Source: Planctomycetota bacterium (GTDB lineage Bacteria > Planctomycetota > Planctomycetia > Pirellulales > Pirellulaceae). From it: DNA of 64,000 bases. Positions 19,379 to 27,020 of this stretch are shown piece after piece (the first letter of the stretch is position 1; each line of letters begins with the position of its first letter). The translations under genes were made by a program, and so were the position numbers. The DNA is taken from assembly GCA_029259935.1 (NCBI GenBank), contig JAJDEH010000038.1:4336-68335 (forward strand), in the 5' to 3' direction. The notes under the pieces are model-generated. The model worked only from the letters and a program-made list of their open reading frames with translations, was not told the DNA's origin and searched no databases.

Positions 19379-20437
19379 CTACGGAATAAACTGGCTGCTC
19401 TCGTTTAGGCTCAATGCGAATTCGGCCAGCAGATCGGCGGCTCGGTCGATGTCGGTGAGCGAAATCATTTCCACCGCGCTGTGCATGTAGCGGTTGGGGA
19501 TCGCAACCAGGCCTGTCGCCACTCCGGCCCGGGTGATCTGAATGGTGTTCGAATCGTTTGGTGCCGCGCGGCCCAAGGCGGATAACTGAAACGGAATCTC
19601 TTTTTCCTCGGACAAGCCAACGAGCTGGTCCACGACAATAGGGTTCATGTTGGGGCCGCGAAAAATGACGGGGCCTTGTCCCAATTGGATGTTTCCCTGG
19701 AATCGCTTGTCAATCGTCGGGCAATCGGTCGCATGCGTGACGTCGACCGCGATTCCGACGTGCGGGTCGATGCTGTAGGCACTGGTTTGAGCGCCCCGGA
19801 GTCCAATCTCTTCTTGTACCGTGGAAACCGCGTAGAGCGCGCAGTTGAGCGACTTCTTGCTGGCTCGGCGCAGCGCTTCCATCACAACCCACACTCCGAC
19901 CGTGTCGTCCATACCCGGCGCGTTCGCCAAGCCGTTCCGCATTTCCTGATAGCCCAGTTCGAGCGTCACGGGATCACCAACACGTACTAGCCCGGCGGCT
20001 TCGTCTTGATCTTTGGCTCCGATGTCCAGCCACAACTCCTTGGCTTTAACGACTTGCTTGCGTTCATTTTCTTCCAGCAGATGAATGGCCTTGCGGGCAA
20101 TCACGGCCGGAATCGGGCCGTCGGAAGCCCAAATCGTCATCCGTTGGCCGAGCAATTGCTGAGGATCCCAGCCACCAATGGTTTGCGTGTAGATGAATCC
20201 GTCGTCGTCGATGTGCGAAACGAGCAAGCCGATTTGGTCGCAATGGCCGGCCAGCATGACTCGCAGCGGTGCATCGGCATTGGCGACCGCGATCACGTTG
20301 CCATGTACGTCGGTTGTAATCTTGTCGGCGAACGGTTCGGCGTATTCGCGGACGACGTGCTGAATTCGCCCCTCATATCCGGAGGGACTTGGAGTTTCCA
20401 ATAGACGCTGCAAGAATTCCTGGGCTTGGGATTCCAT
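19379..20437 (-). CDS. M42 family metallopeptidase
   Basis: This 352-residue protein is a di-zinc aminopeptidase of family M42 (glutamyl aminopeptidase / endoglucanase M group), usually a cytoplasmic oligomer that trims peptides. The metal and catalytic residues can be placed: GHCDQIG (His and Asp), PGMDDTVGV (bridging Asp), VQEEIGLRGA (catalytic and metal Glu), VDVTHATD (Asp) and RYMHSAVEM (last His). Length matches the family. GAGAA lies about six bases before the ATG at 20437. It is convergent with the HEAT-repeat gene and divergent from apgM, so it is probably a single-gene transcript. Confidence 0.93.
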   Translation of the reverse strand: MESQAQEFLQRLLETPSPSGYEGRIQHVVREYAEPFADKITTDVHGNVIAVANADAPLRVMLAGHCDQIGLLVSHIDDDGFIYTQTIGGWDPQQLLGQRMTIWASDGPIPAVIARKAIHLLEENERKQVVKAKELWLDIGAKDQDEAAGLVRVGDPVTLELGYQEMRNGLANAPGMDDTVGVWVVMEALRRASKKSLNCALYAVSTVQEEIGLRGAQTSAYSIDPHVGIAVDVTHATDCPTIDKRFQGNIQLGQGPVIFRGPNMNPIVVDQLVGLSEEKEIPFQLSALGRAAPNDSNTIQITRAGVATGLVAIPNRYMHSAVEMISLTDIDRAADLLAEFALSLNESSQFIP

Positions 20438-20662
20438 GTTGATTCTCAGTTTGTTTCATTCCTAGGCTAACAATTTCCCGGGGCCGCGAAGCCAGGCTTG
20501 GGTTCCCCAAGTCAGGACACTACCTGATTGCCGGGTAGCTGCCAAGAACCGCTTGACGGTCTTCGTTTCGAGTCCCTACGATGGCGGGTTCGGTAGGAGT
20601 ACAAAATCCTAGTCAAGCAGCCCGGATTTTCGGTTGCCAATTGTGAGAGCGGTTTCGCGGTC

Positions 20663-21865
20663 ATGAAATACGTCATCGTCATTCCAGATGGCTGCGCCGA
20701 CGAGCCACAAGAATCGTTGGGGGGAAAGACTCCCTTGCAAGCGGCCAACATTCCGGCGATGGACGAGATTGCGGCAGCCGGAGTCGTCGGTCGATCAAAC
20801 AACGTTCCGGCCCACTTACCGGCCGGTTCCGCCGTCGCCAATATGAGTCTGTTGGGATACGACCCCGTGGCCAACTTCACGGGTCGCGCGCCGTTGGAAG
20901 CCGCCGCCCAGGGAATTGAACTGGGCCCCGACGACTGGGCCATTCGCTGTAACCTAGTGACGATTGAAGATCAGGTAATGCGTGACTTCACGGCGGGCCA
21001 TGTCAGCAGCGAGGAAGCCCGCGAGTTGTTGACGGCGGCTCAGAACGAATTGACGGGCGGCCATCTTCAATACGTTCCGGGAGTCAGTTATCGCAACCTG
21101 TTGATTTTCCGAGACGCGAATCAGACTGCTCCGTTTTCCAACGAGACTCGCGCTACCCCTCCGCACGATTTGACGGATAAGTCGGTTGCCGATGATTACC
21201 CAAGGGGCCCTGGCAGCGACTTATTAACCGACCTGATGAGCGACAGCGTTTCCCTATTCGCCGACCATCCGGTCAATATGGCGCGGTGCGAAAGTGGAAA
21301 ACTTCCGGCCACGAATGTTTGGCTGTGGGGAATCGGCAAGACGCCCCAGTTAAGATCCTTCCAAGAGGTTTACGGCAAGAGCGGGAAGATGATTACCGCC
21401 GTCGATTTGTTGCGTGGCATCGCGGCGCTGATTGGTTGGGAGCGGATCGAGGTCCCCGGCGCGACGGGCTACACCGACACCGACTATGCCGCGAAAGGCC
21501 GTTATGCTCTGGAGGCACTTTCGTCCACCGACTTGCTGTGCGTGCATGTCGAGGCGACGGACGAAGCTTCTCACGAAGGCGATGTGACGGCCAAGGTTAA
21601 AGCACTCGAAGAAATCGATCAGCACATTGTTCGACCACTGCTGGATGAGTTGCGTTCGCGCGGTGAGTATCGGATTCTAATCTCGCCCGATCATCCCACG
21701 CCACTACGGACGAAGACCCACAGCCATGGCTTCGTGCCTTGGACGATCGCCGGTTCGGGAGTCGCGCGCGACGAGCATTCGACCTATGACGAAGTGGCTG
21801 CCGGGGCGTCGGAAGTGGCGTTTGACGAGGGTTGGAGACTAATGGGCTACTTTCTGGACGGCTAG
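20663..21865 (+). CDS. apgM: Cofactor-independent phosphoglycerate mutase, archaeal type
   Basis: This 400-residue enzyme interconverts 3- and 2-phosphoglycerate in glycolysis and gluconeogenesis. It has the alkaline phosphatase fold of the archaeal-type apgM. PDGCAD gives the first metal Asp, GSAVANMSLLGYDP the catalytic Ser region, and HVEATDEASHEGD, SPDHPTP and HSHGFVP the remaining metal ligands. The length is that of the family. It opens a plus-strand run of four genes (21.9-24.8 kb) with a 36-base gap before the next one, so it may be co-transcribed with the oxidoreductase. Confidence 0.94.
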   Translation: MKYVIVIPDGCADEPQESLGGKTPLQAANIPAMDEIAAAGVVGRSNNVPAHLPAGSAVANMSLLGYDPVANFTGRAPLEAAAQGIELGPDDWAIRCNLVTIEDQVMRDFTAGHVSSEEARELLTAAQNELTGGHLQYVPGVSYRNLLIFRDANQTAPFSNETRATPPHDLTDKSVADDYPRGPGSDLLTDLMSDSVSLFADHPVNMARCESGKLPATNVWLWGIGKTPQLRSFQEVYGKSGKMITAVDLLRGIAALIGWERIEVPGATGYTDTDYAAKGRYALEALSSTDLLCVHVEATDEASHEGDVTAKVKALEEIDQHIVRPLLDELRSRGEYRILISPDHPTPLRTKTHSHGFVPWTIAGSGVARDEHSTYDEVAAGASEVAFDEGWRLMGYFLDG

Positions 21866-21901
21866 AAAAAGTCGTTCGCAAACGATCGTATAGGTAATGT
21901 C

Positions 21902-23011
21902 ATGAAGTTTGGCATCGGTATTCTGGGGGCCACGGGTTTCATCGGAACTCCCTATCGCGAGGAAATTCGCCAATCTCCACAACAGGCAAGCATCGTGGCT
22001 TTGTGTGCGCGTCGGCGCGATCGTCTCGACGTGGCGGCTGAATTGGATGGCGCGAAGGTCGCCACGCAACGATGGGAGGATGTCGTCAATCACCAGGATG
22101 TGAACTTGGTGGTGGTGGCAACCCCCGATTCACTGCACCATCAGGCGGTCATGGCTTGCGCGGCCGCGGGCAAGCATGTGTTCTGTGAAAAGCCGATCGG
22201 GGTGAACGCCCGTGAAGCTGAGGAAATGTGGAACGCATTTCGGGACGCTCGACTGGGGCACTATGTTCCCTTCTGGACCCGATATGTTCCCGTCATGCAG
22301 CGGGCGCGTGAGATCGTCCGGGCTGGTCGATTGGGTGAAATCAAGGCCGCCATTTATCGCTGGCACAATCCTCGGCCCGTTGCCATGCCATTTACGTGGC
22401 GTGATGACGCCCAACTCTCCGCCGCCGGCAGCATCGCGGATGTGGGCTCGCACGCTTACGACGCGGTGCGCTGGATCTTGGGTGAGGAAGCTTGTCGCGT
22501 GCTGGCCCATGCCGAAGTGTTGACGCGTGACAAGCCGGATCTGGGCGAGATCGACCTGACCGAAGCACTCGAGTGGGGGCAAGAGCACGCTCGCTCCGAT
22601 TCGTCGGCGACAAGACAGGCCACCGCGGTCGACTACGCGAATATCATCTGGCAATTCCCGTCCGGCTGTGTCGGCTCGCTGATTCTTTCGCATTCGCCCG
22701 TGTTACGAAAAGGTTTTTCACCCGAAGTGGAACTCCATGGCACCGAGGCGTCCCTGTCCATCGATCGCATCGATCACCGACTGCTAATGTCGGGGCAGGG
22801 TGATGAGATCATGGTCGAAGCGGAACTTCCATTCGATGGTTTCGGCAATCGATTCGGGAAGTACGTGTTTCCCGCAATTCAAAAGAGAATGGTGGGCGAA
22901 GCCTGCGACGACCCGGGACTGGAAGACGGCTGGCACAACCAGAGGTTCACCGATGCGGCGGTAAGCTCGGCCCAGCGCGGACAATGGGTTGAAATAGAAC
23001 CTCTGGCTTAG
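21902..23011 (+). CDS. Gfo/Idh/MocA family oxidoreductase
   Basis: This 369-residue protein has the Rossmann fold of NAD(P)-dependent sugar dehydrogenases (GIGILGATGFIGTP near the N-terminus) and the FCEKPIGV motif with the catalytic Lys. DVGSHAYDAVRWILGE in the C-terminal half carries the usual His of the family. It should oxidise a hydroxyl of a sugar or cyclitol. It follows apgM by 36 bases and precedes a cytidylyltransferase-like gene, a setting that suggests sugar nucleotide metabolism. The exact substrate cannot be read from the sequence. Confidence 0.9.
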   Translation: MKFGIGILGATGFIGTPYREEIRQSPQQASIVALCARRRDRLDVAAELDGAKVATQRWEDVVNHQDVNLVVVATPDSLHHQAVMACAAAGKHVFCEKPIGVNAREAEEMWNAFRDARLGHYVPFWTRYVPVMQRAREIVRAGRLGEIKAAIYRWHNPRPVAMPFTWRDDAQLSAAGSIADVGSHAYDAVRWILGEEACRVLAHAEVLTRDKPDLGEIDLTEALEWGQEHARSDSSATRQATAVDYANIIWQFPSGCVGSLILSHSPVLRKGFSPEVELHGTEASLSIDRIDHRLLMSGQGDEIMVEAELPFDGFGNRFGKYVFPAIQKRMVGEACDDPGLEDGWHNQRFTDAAVSSAQRGQWVEIEPLA

Positions 23012-23161
23012 CTGCAGCTTGCGACGGAATGCACGTTTTTCAGCTAGCCCGCGTTCGTATTGACCCGGAAATCCAACTGCTGCTAGACTCCAAATCATCG
23101 CAGTCAGAAACTTCCGCGATCACGCCAAGCACCAAGCTTTTCCCACCAATGAGGCACGCGG

Positions 23162-23905
23162 ATGGTGAAAACCCTCGGGATAGTTGAGATCTGTCCGCCC
23201 CAATCTCCTCTCTCTCCCACGGAGATTCCGGCGGAACTCGCCTTACGACGGTTTGGCGATTCGACGTTGCTTGAATGGGTCGCCCGCCGAGCCACCGATT
23301 GCCAGTGGATTGATCGGGTGGTGGTCTCCTGTGGTAACGATCAGGACAAGAAGGCCATCCAAGAGATTGTCCCGGCGGACGTGGCCGTGTTTGCCGCCGG
23401 ACAGCCCGACCCGCTGGCTTGTTTCGCGGCCACCGTCAGGCAGTTCGCCGCTGAAGCCGCGGTTCGAATTGACGTCAATAGTCCATTTATCGATCCCACG
23501 CTAATTGACCGTCTTGTTGCATCGGCCCAGTCGCAAGCGGGAAATGACTACGCCAGCTTTTGTTTCAGCAACGGACGCCCCGTGGTGCAAGCCAGATTTG
23601 GAATGTTCGCCGAGTGGTGTTCGGCGTCAGCCATCACGCAAGCGGACCAGGCAGCCCGTGAACCCAGCGATCGGCGGATCTCGACCCGCTACTTGTACAC
23701 GCATCCGGAGATGTTTCAAACGCGGTTGCTGCCGGTGCCTGAAAAACTAACGCGAGAGGCGCTGCGCGCGGGAGGAAGTGTTTCCGAAGATTGGGACGAC
23801 GCACAAGCGATCTACGAAGCCCTGGGTCCCGAACGACTCGAATGGAATTGTATCGCGGAAATTTTGGATCAACAAACGGGCGTGAGGAAACCGATTTCCA
23901 ACTAA
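23162..23905 (+). CDS. Cytidylyltransferase-like protein (SpsF/NeuA fold), degenerate N-terminus
   Basis: This 247-residue protein resembles CMP-sugar transferases of the SpsF / CMP-acylneuraminate synthetase type. Residues 30-60 (STLLEWVARRATDCQWIDRVVVSCG) and RIDVNSPFIDPTLIDRLV match the core. The nucleotide-binding loop, normally a basic RxGSxRxPxK, is replaced by PPQSPLSPTEIPAEL and has lost its Arg and Lys. The C-terminal half is less typical. It may bind a nucleotide sugar without transferring, or use a changed substrate. It lies between an oxidoreductase and a HAD hydrolase on the same strand. Confidence 0.7.
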   Translation: MVKTLGIVEICPPQSPLSPTEIPAELALRRFGDSTLLEWVARRATDCQWIDRVVVSCGNDQDKKAIQEIVPADVAVFAAGQPDPLACFAATVRQFAAEAAVRIDVNSPFIDPTLIDRLVASAQSQAGNDYASFCFSNGRPVVQARFGMFAEWCSASAITQADQAAREPSDRRISTRYLYTHPEMFQTRLLPVPEKLTREALRAGGSVSEDWDDAQAIYEALGPERLEWNCIAEILDQQTGVRKPISN

Positions 23906-24066
23906 GACGTCCGTCGACTCGGACCCATTGGAAACTACCGGTCGCCCGTGGGAAACCGCTCGCGTTGATCGCTAAAACTTGACTCAATGTTACCAAGTTT
24001 TCACCCTGATGTAGTTCACTCCTAAGCAGTCAAATCACTTCGGTGTTCGAAAGGATTCGAGCTACG

Positions 24067-24756
24067 ATGGATGTTATCGGTCTGATGTTCGATATGGGCG
24101 ACGTACTCTTCGATGACACATTGTGGCGCCGCTGGCTGTTCCAACTTCTCAATCGCATGGGCCTGCACACGCATTATCAGGCGTTTTTTCGTGTTTGGGA
24201 TTGCGAGTACTTGGACGAAGTGCACCGCGGCCGGCGAGACTACTGGGATGCGATGCGAGAATTTCTCGCCTCTTCGGGGCTGACCTCCCCACAGGCGGAC
24301 GAAGTGATCGCCGCTGGACAAGCAAGACGACGACAAATCTATCAGGACATTCGCCCCTTGCCTGGCGTCGTCGCGGCGACCGCCAAGCTAAACGCGATGG
24401 GAGTGCCGATGGCCGTGCTCAGCAACGCTCCGTGGCCGGGCGAACGGCAATCTCAATTGTTAGACCGTCTCGGGCTGGCAGGAAGGTTTCAGCCTGTCCT
24501 TTCATCGTTCGATTTGGGGCTCACCAAACCTTCGCCGGAAGCCTATTGTGCGGCCGTTGAAGAAATGGGTTTCGCGACGGAGCAAATCGCTTTTGTCGGA
24601 CATCATGCGGCCGAATTGGAAGGCGCTCGCGCCAGTGGAATGCCGACCATCGCCGTTAACCACGACGACAATGCCGTTGCCGACATCTATCTCGAACACA
24701 TTCAGCAGTTGCCTTCAGCCGCAAGATTCAATCCCCCTCGGATGCTAGCTGGTTAG
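24067..24756 (+). CDS. HAD superfamily hydrolase (IA subfamily)
   Basis: This 229-residue protein is a haloacid dehalogenase-type phosphatase. Motif I reads FDMGDVLFD; the first Asp is the nucleophile and the second-position Gly is as in YihX-like HAD proteins. Motif II is VLSNAPWPG. The Lys of motif III is in LGLTKPSPEAYCAAVEEMG, and motif IV is VGHHAAELEGARASGM, where His replaces the usual Asp at one position. It should dephosphorylate a small metabolite in the cytoplasm. I prefer the ATG at 24067 over the GTG at 24043, because the fold starts right there. It may act with the two sugar-related genes upstream. Confidence 0.85.
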   Translation: MDVIGLMFDMGDVLFDDTLWRRWLFQLLNRMGLHTHYQAFFRVWDCEYLDEVHRGRRDYWDAMREFLASSGLTSPQADEVIAAGQARRRQIYQDIRPLPGVVAATAKLNAMGVPMAVLSNAPWPGERQSQLLDRLGLAGRFQPVLSSFDLGLTKPSPEAYCAAVEEMGFATEQIAFVGHHAAELEGARASGMPTIAVNHDDNAVADIYLEHIQQLPSAARFNPPRMLAG

Positions 24757-24902
24757 GATTCTTGAGCGCCGGACCAGGAAGTAAAATTGCATTTTCGGCA
24801 CAATCGGCAAGGTCGACCTCAAGTCGCTCTCTTCAACTTGTCGAAACTTCAGACACGGTAATCTTCCGTCAGTTCGATTTCCTCACAGGAAGGTAATGGG
24901 CT

Positions 24903-25130
24903 ATGAAGAGCGCGTGTCTCTTGGTGGCGAGTTTAGTGATGCTGGCAAACGCCATGGGCTGCGCGATGTGCTGTAGTCCCTATGACTGCTCTTATTCAGC
25001 CCACGGCGGCCGTTGGGAGCGATCGAACATCAATTCAGGTCGCGTTGGATCAGCATTCGAACCCGCCGGCGGCGTGATTCACGAAGTGCCGGTACCCCAG
25101 CCTCCTCCACCTCCCCATTTGGCTCGTTGA
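24903..25130 (+). CDS. Small Cys- and Pro-rich lipoprotein
   Basis: This 75-residue protein has a signal peptide with lipobox NAMGC, so it should be lipid-anchored. The lipid Cys is followed at once by CAMCCSPYDCSYSAHGGRW, giving a Cys cluster, and the C-terminus ends in a Pro run. The ATG at 24903 has AGGAAGG upstream. Similar tiny lipoproteins occur in planctomycetes, but I know no function. A structural role in the envelope or metal binding by the CxxCC group are possible. Confidence 0.7.
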   Translation: MKSACLLVASLVMLANAMGCAMCCSPYDCSYSAHGGRWERSNINSGRVGSAFEPAGGVIHEVPVPQPPPPPHLAR

Positions 25131-25217
25131 ACAAGTCGGCTACTGCGTAGTCAAAGCCCGGAATCTGGGTCGGGTGGCCGCTTTTTCGAATCAGCCAATG
25201 TAGTTCCGCCGACTTGT
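25131..25217. repeat. Perfect 10-bp inverted repeat bracketing the region before the TA operon
   Basis: ACAAGTCGGC (25131-25140) directly follows the lipoprotein stop codon, and its exact reverse complement GCCGACTTGT is at 25208-25217, 67 bases away. The right arm lies just upstream of the TATAAT of the toxin-antitoxin promoter. It could be a long terminator stem or a pair of operator half-sites. Confidence 0.5.
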
Positions 25218-25223
25218 CGCTCG

Positions 25224-25229
25224 TATAAT
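25224..25229 (+). promoter_or_regulatory. Consensus -10 box of the toxin-antitoxin operon
   Basis: A perfect TATAAT lies 57 bases upstream of the antitoxin ATG. The -35 region (about 25201-25206) is poor, as expected for a promoter that needs a regulator or is weak. Antitoxins of this kind usually repress their own promoter, and the adjacent inverted-repeat arm is a candidate site. Confidence 0.5.
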
Positions 25230-25285
25230 AGTAGCAAGTGCGACGGCGATGTCTTCAGTTTTTCGAAGTGGTGATGAGGTGTATT

Positions 25286-25534
25286 ATGAAAACTCCAGAA
25301 CCTGTCCGCCTGGCTGTCGACGCTACCAGTGATGGCCTGTTCCAGGCAGACGATGGCTATGTTTTCATGTCGATGGATTTGTTTAGGGAAGTGATGGGCG
25401 TGGGTAGCGATGAGGGCTTGCAGGCGTCGCTGTCCGCCATTCGCGAGGGGCTAGCCGACGTGGAAGCGGGACGCACGCAAGAAGTGGGCGAGTTTTTCGC
25501 CGAATTCGACCAGAAGCATGGACTATCAAGTTAG
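25286..25534 (+). CDS. Antitoxin of a type II toxin-antitoxin pair (ParD/RelB-like)
   Basis: This 82-residue acidic protein precedes a ParE/RelE-like toxin and overlaps it by 17 bases, the usual arrangement of a type II module. The C-terminal half (SLSAIREGLADVEAGRTQEVGEFFAEFDQKHGL) matches the toxin-wrapping tail common to ParD and Phd-type antitoxins. The N-terminal part should dimerise and bind the operon promoter. I chose ATG 25286, which has GAGG six bases upstream; two Met codons upstream in frame have no ribosome binding site. Confidence 0.8.
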   Translation: MKTPEPVRLAVDATSDGLFQADDGYVFMSMDLFREVMGVGSDEGLQASLSAIREGLADVEAGRTQEVGEFFAEFDQKHGLSS

Positions 25535-25844
25535 GGTCTCGGAACGGGCCAAACGAGACATCGAAGACGACTTTCAATACGTCCAGGCGCACGCGCCGGA
25601 GTCGGCGGTGCGTTGGCGCTACGGCATCGAACAGAAGGTCCTCAGCTTGAGAGCGTTTCCGTCTGGATTCGGACTCGCACCCGAAAACGACCATGAGGAG
25701 GCCGAACTGCGCCAGACTCTCTTTGGGAGATGGCGGATTCTGTTTATTGTTGAAGCCGAAATAGTCTATGTCCTCACGATCCGCCATAGTGCCAGGGACT
25801 TGATGTCGGCCAGTGAGATCAAACGCCTGCTAGACGGTGTTTGA
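25518..25844 (+). CDS. ParE/RelE superfamily toxin
   Basis: This 108-residue basic protein has the ParE/RelE fold: RVSERAKRDIEDDFQYVQAHAPESAVRW at the N-terminus, then ELRQTLFGRWRILFIVEAEIVYVLTIRH with the beta-sheet typical of the family. ParE members poison DNA gyrase and RelE members cleave mRNA on the ribosome; sequence alone does not decide between them. The gene starts inside the antitoxin frame (ATG at 25518), so translation is coupled. The frame is full length and looks intact. Confidence 0.83.
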   Translation: MDYQVRVSERAKRDIEDDFQYVQAHAPESAVRWRYGIEQKVLSLRAFPSGFGLAPENDHEEAELRQTLFGRWRILFIVEAEIVYVLTIRHSARDLMSASEIKRLLDGV

Positions 25845-25866
25845 TGCCCCAATCGCCATCTTCTAG

Positions 25867-25930
25867 CCAATTTCGCGGTGATAGCCGTGGACCCAATTTC
25901 GCGATATGCTGGACGTATCGTGAAAATTGG
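25867..25930. repeat. Repeated CCAATTTCGCG sites upstream of the phosphorylase gene
   Basis: CCAATTTCGCG occurs at 25867-25877 and again at 25893-25903 in the same direction, 26 bases apart. A near match in the opposite direction (CCAATTTTCACG read on the minus strand) lies at 25919-25930. All three are within 75 bases of the phosphorylase start and may be regulator binding sites. Confidence 0.45.
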
Positions 25931-25941
25931 CGAGATTACCC

Positions 25942-26811
25942 ATGCTACTCCGCTTGTTGGTCAGCCAGATTCTTCGTCAGGCGGCCGAGAAAAAATTCCA
26001 CCCTGCCGCACAGCGGTCTCAGGAACCCGAAACCCGGGACGCTGAGGATGATCAGAGTGCGCCGGAACCGGCTCCTCCGTGCGAAATCGCCGTTGTGTTC
26101 GCCATGGGAGTCGAAGCGGGCGGGTTTGTCGATCTGTTAAAGAACGTGGCGACGACCAAGTGCAGTTCGTTCATGGAGCACGTCGGCGACTTGAACGGGC
26201 GTCGAGTGGTCGTTGCGGAATCGGGGGTTGGCCGCGAAAACGCTGCCCGGGCTACCGAAGATCTGATTCGCCTGCACCAGCCGCCCTGGGTCGTTTCCGC
26301 GGGATTCGCCGGTGCTCTGCATGAGGACTTGCGGAAGGGCCATTTTTTGATGGCCAATCATGTGGCCGACTGCCAGGGAAATCAAATGGACGTCGGATTG
26401 AAGATGGACCCGGAGGTGATCGCCGCCACCAAGGGATTGCATCTGGGCCGCTTGCTCACGGTGGACCACATCGTCCGGCACGCCGAGGAGAAACGCAAGC
26501 TGGGCCAACAGCACGATGCCGTCGCGTGCGATATGGAGACGATCGCGGTGGCCCAAGTGTGCAGCCGTTTGGGAGTCCGCTTCCTTTCGGTACGCGTGAT
26601 CAGCGACGCGATTGACGATGATCTGCCGGTTGAGGTCGAGAAGTTCTTGGGGCAGAAGTCGCTGGCTGGAAAGATCGGTGCCGCGGCGGGAGCCATTCTA
26701 GGCCGGCCCTCGGTCGTGAAGGACATGTGGAGGCTCAAGGAAGATGCCCTCAAAGCGACGGATCGGCTAGCGAAATATTTGAAGGGCGTGATGCCGCAAT
26801 TGATCCCTTAG
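25942..26811 (+). CDS. Nucleoside phosphorylase / MTA-SAH nucleosidase-like protein
   Basis: This 289-residue protein has a hydrophilic N-terminal extension of about 50 residues and then a PNP/UDP phosphorylase fold. EIAVVFAMGVEAGGF resembles the first strand and turn of MTA/SAH nucleosidases. VVSAGFAGAL is the phosphate or ribose loop, and CDMETIAVAQVCSRLGVRFLSVRVISDAIDDD holds the ribose-binding Met-Glu and the catalytic Asp. It could hydrolyse adenosylhomocysteine or cleave a purine nucleoside; HpnG, used in hopanoid synthesis, is a relative. I chose ATG 25942, with GGCGAG seven bases upstream, over TTG 25927. It converges with a tiny gene on the other strand. Confidence 0.82.
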   Translation: MLLRLLVSQILRQAAEKKFHPAAQRSQEPETRDAEDDQSAPEPAPPCEIAVVFAMGVEAGGFVDLLKNVATTKCSSFMEHVGDLNGRRVVVAESGVGRENAARATEDLIRLHQPPWVVSAGFAGALHEDLRKGHFLMANHVADCQGNQMDVGLKMDPEVIAATKGLHLGRLLTVDHIVRHAEEKRKLGQQHDAVACDMETIAVAQVCSRLGVRFLSVRVISDAIDDDLPVEVEKFLGQKSLAGKIGAAAGAILGRPSVVKDMWRLKEDALKATDRLAKYLKGVMPQLIP

Positions 26812-26924
26812 TTTGAACCATCCAGTCCGAAACGGCGGGTAAATCGCTGGGCTCGGTGGCGGGCGTACCACTGTCGCTTGGCCTTGTTCACTGAGTGGCG
26901 TCGTTTTCGTTTTCCATCGGGCAT
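26808..26924 (-). CDS. Micro-protein of 38 residues, strongly basic
   Basis: Read on the minus strand, ATG at 26924 opens a 38-residue frame ending in TAA at 26808, overlapping the stop of the phosphorylase gene tail to tail. The peptide begins MPDGKRKRRHSVNKAKRQWY and continues ARHRAQRFTRRF; 15 of the first 31 residues are Lys or Arg. AGGAGG stands eight bases before the ATG, one of the best ribosome binding sites in the window, which is the main reason to call it a gene. It may bind RNA, DNA or the ribosome. I recognise no family. It lies upstream of, and on the same strand as, the oxidoreductase in the 27-28 kb region, but reads away from it. Confidence 0.6.
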   Translation of the reverse strand: MPDGKRKRRHSVNKAKRQWYARHRAQRFTRRFGLDGSN

Positions 26925-27020
26925 GATGCTGTCCTCCTAAGAATACGTAGCGAGGACGAATGAGGACTGTGACAAAAATTCCCGACAGAATGCTGCGTTG
27001 AGTTTGGCCATTGGGAAAGA

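Noticed and set aside
20639..20650. AATTGTGAGAGC, like half of the lac operator
   Set aside because: Only a short chance match; there is no symmetric second half and no LacI-type gene nearby.
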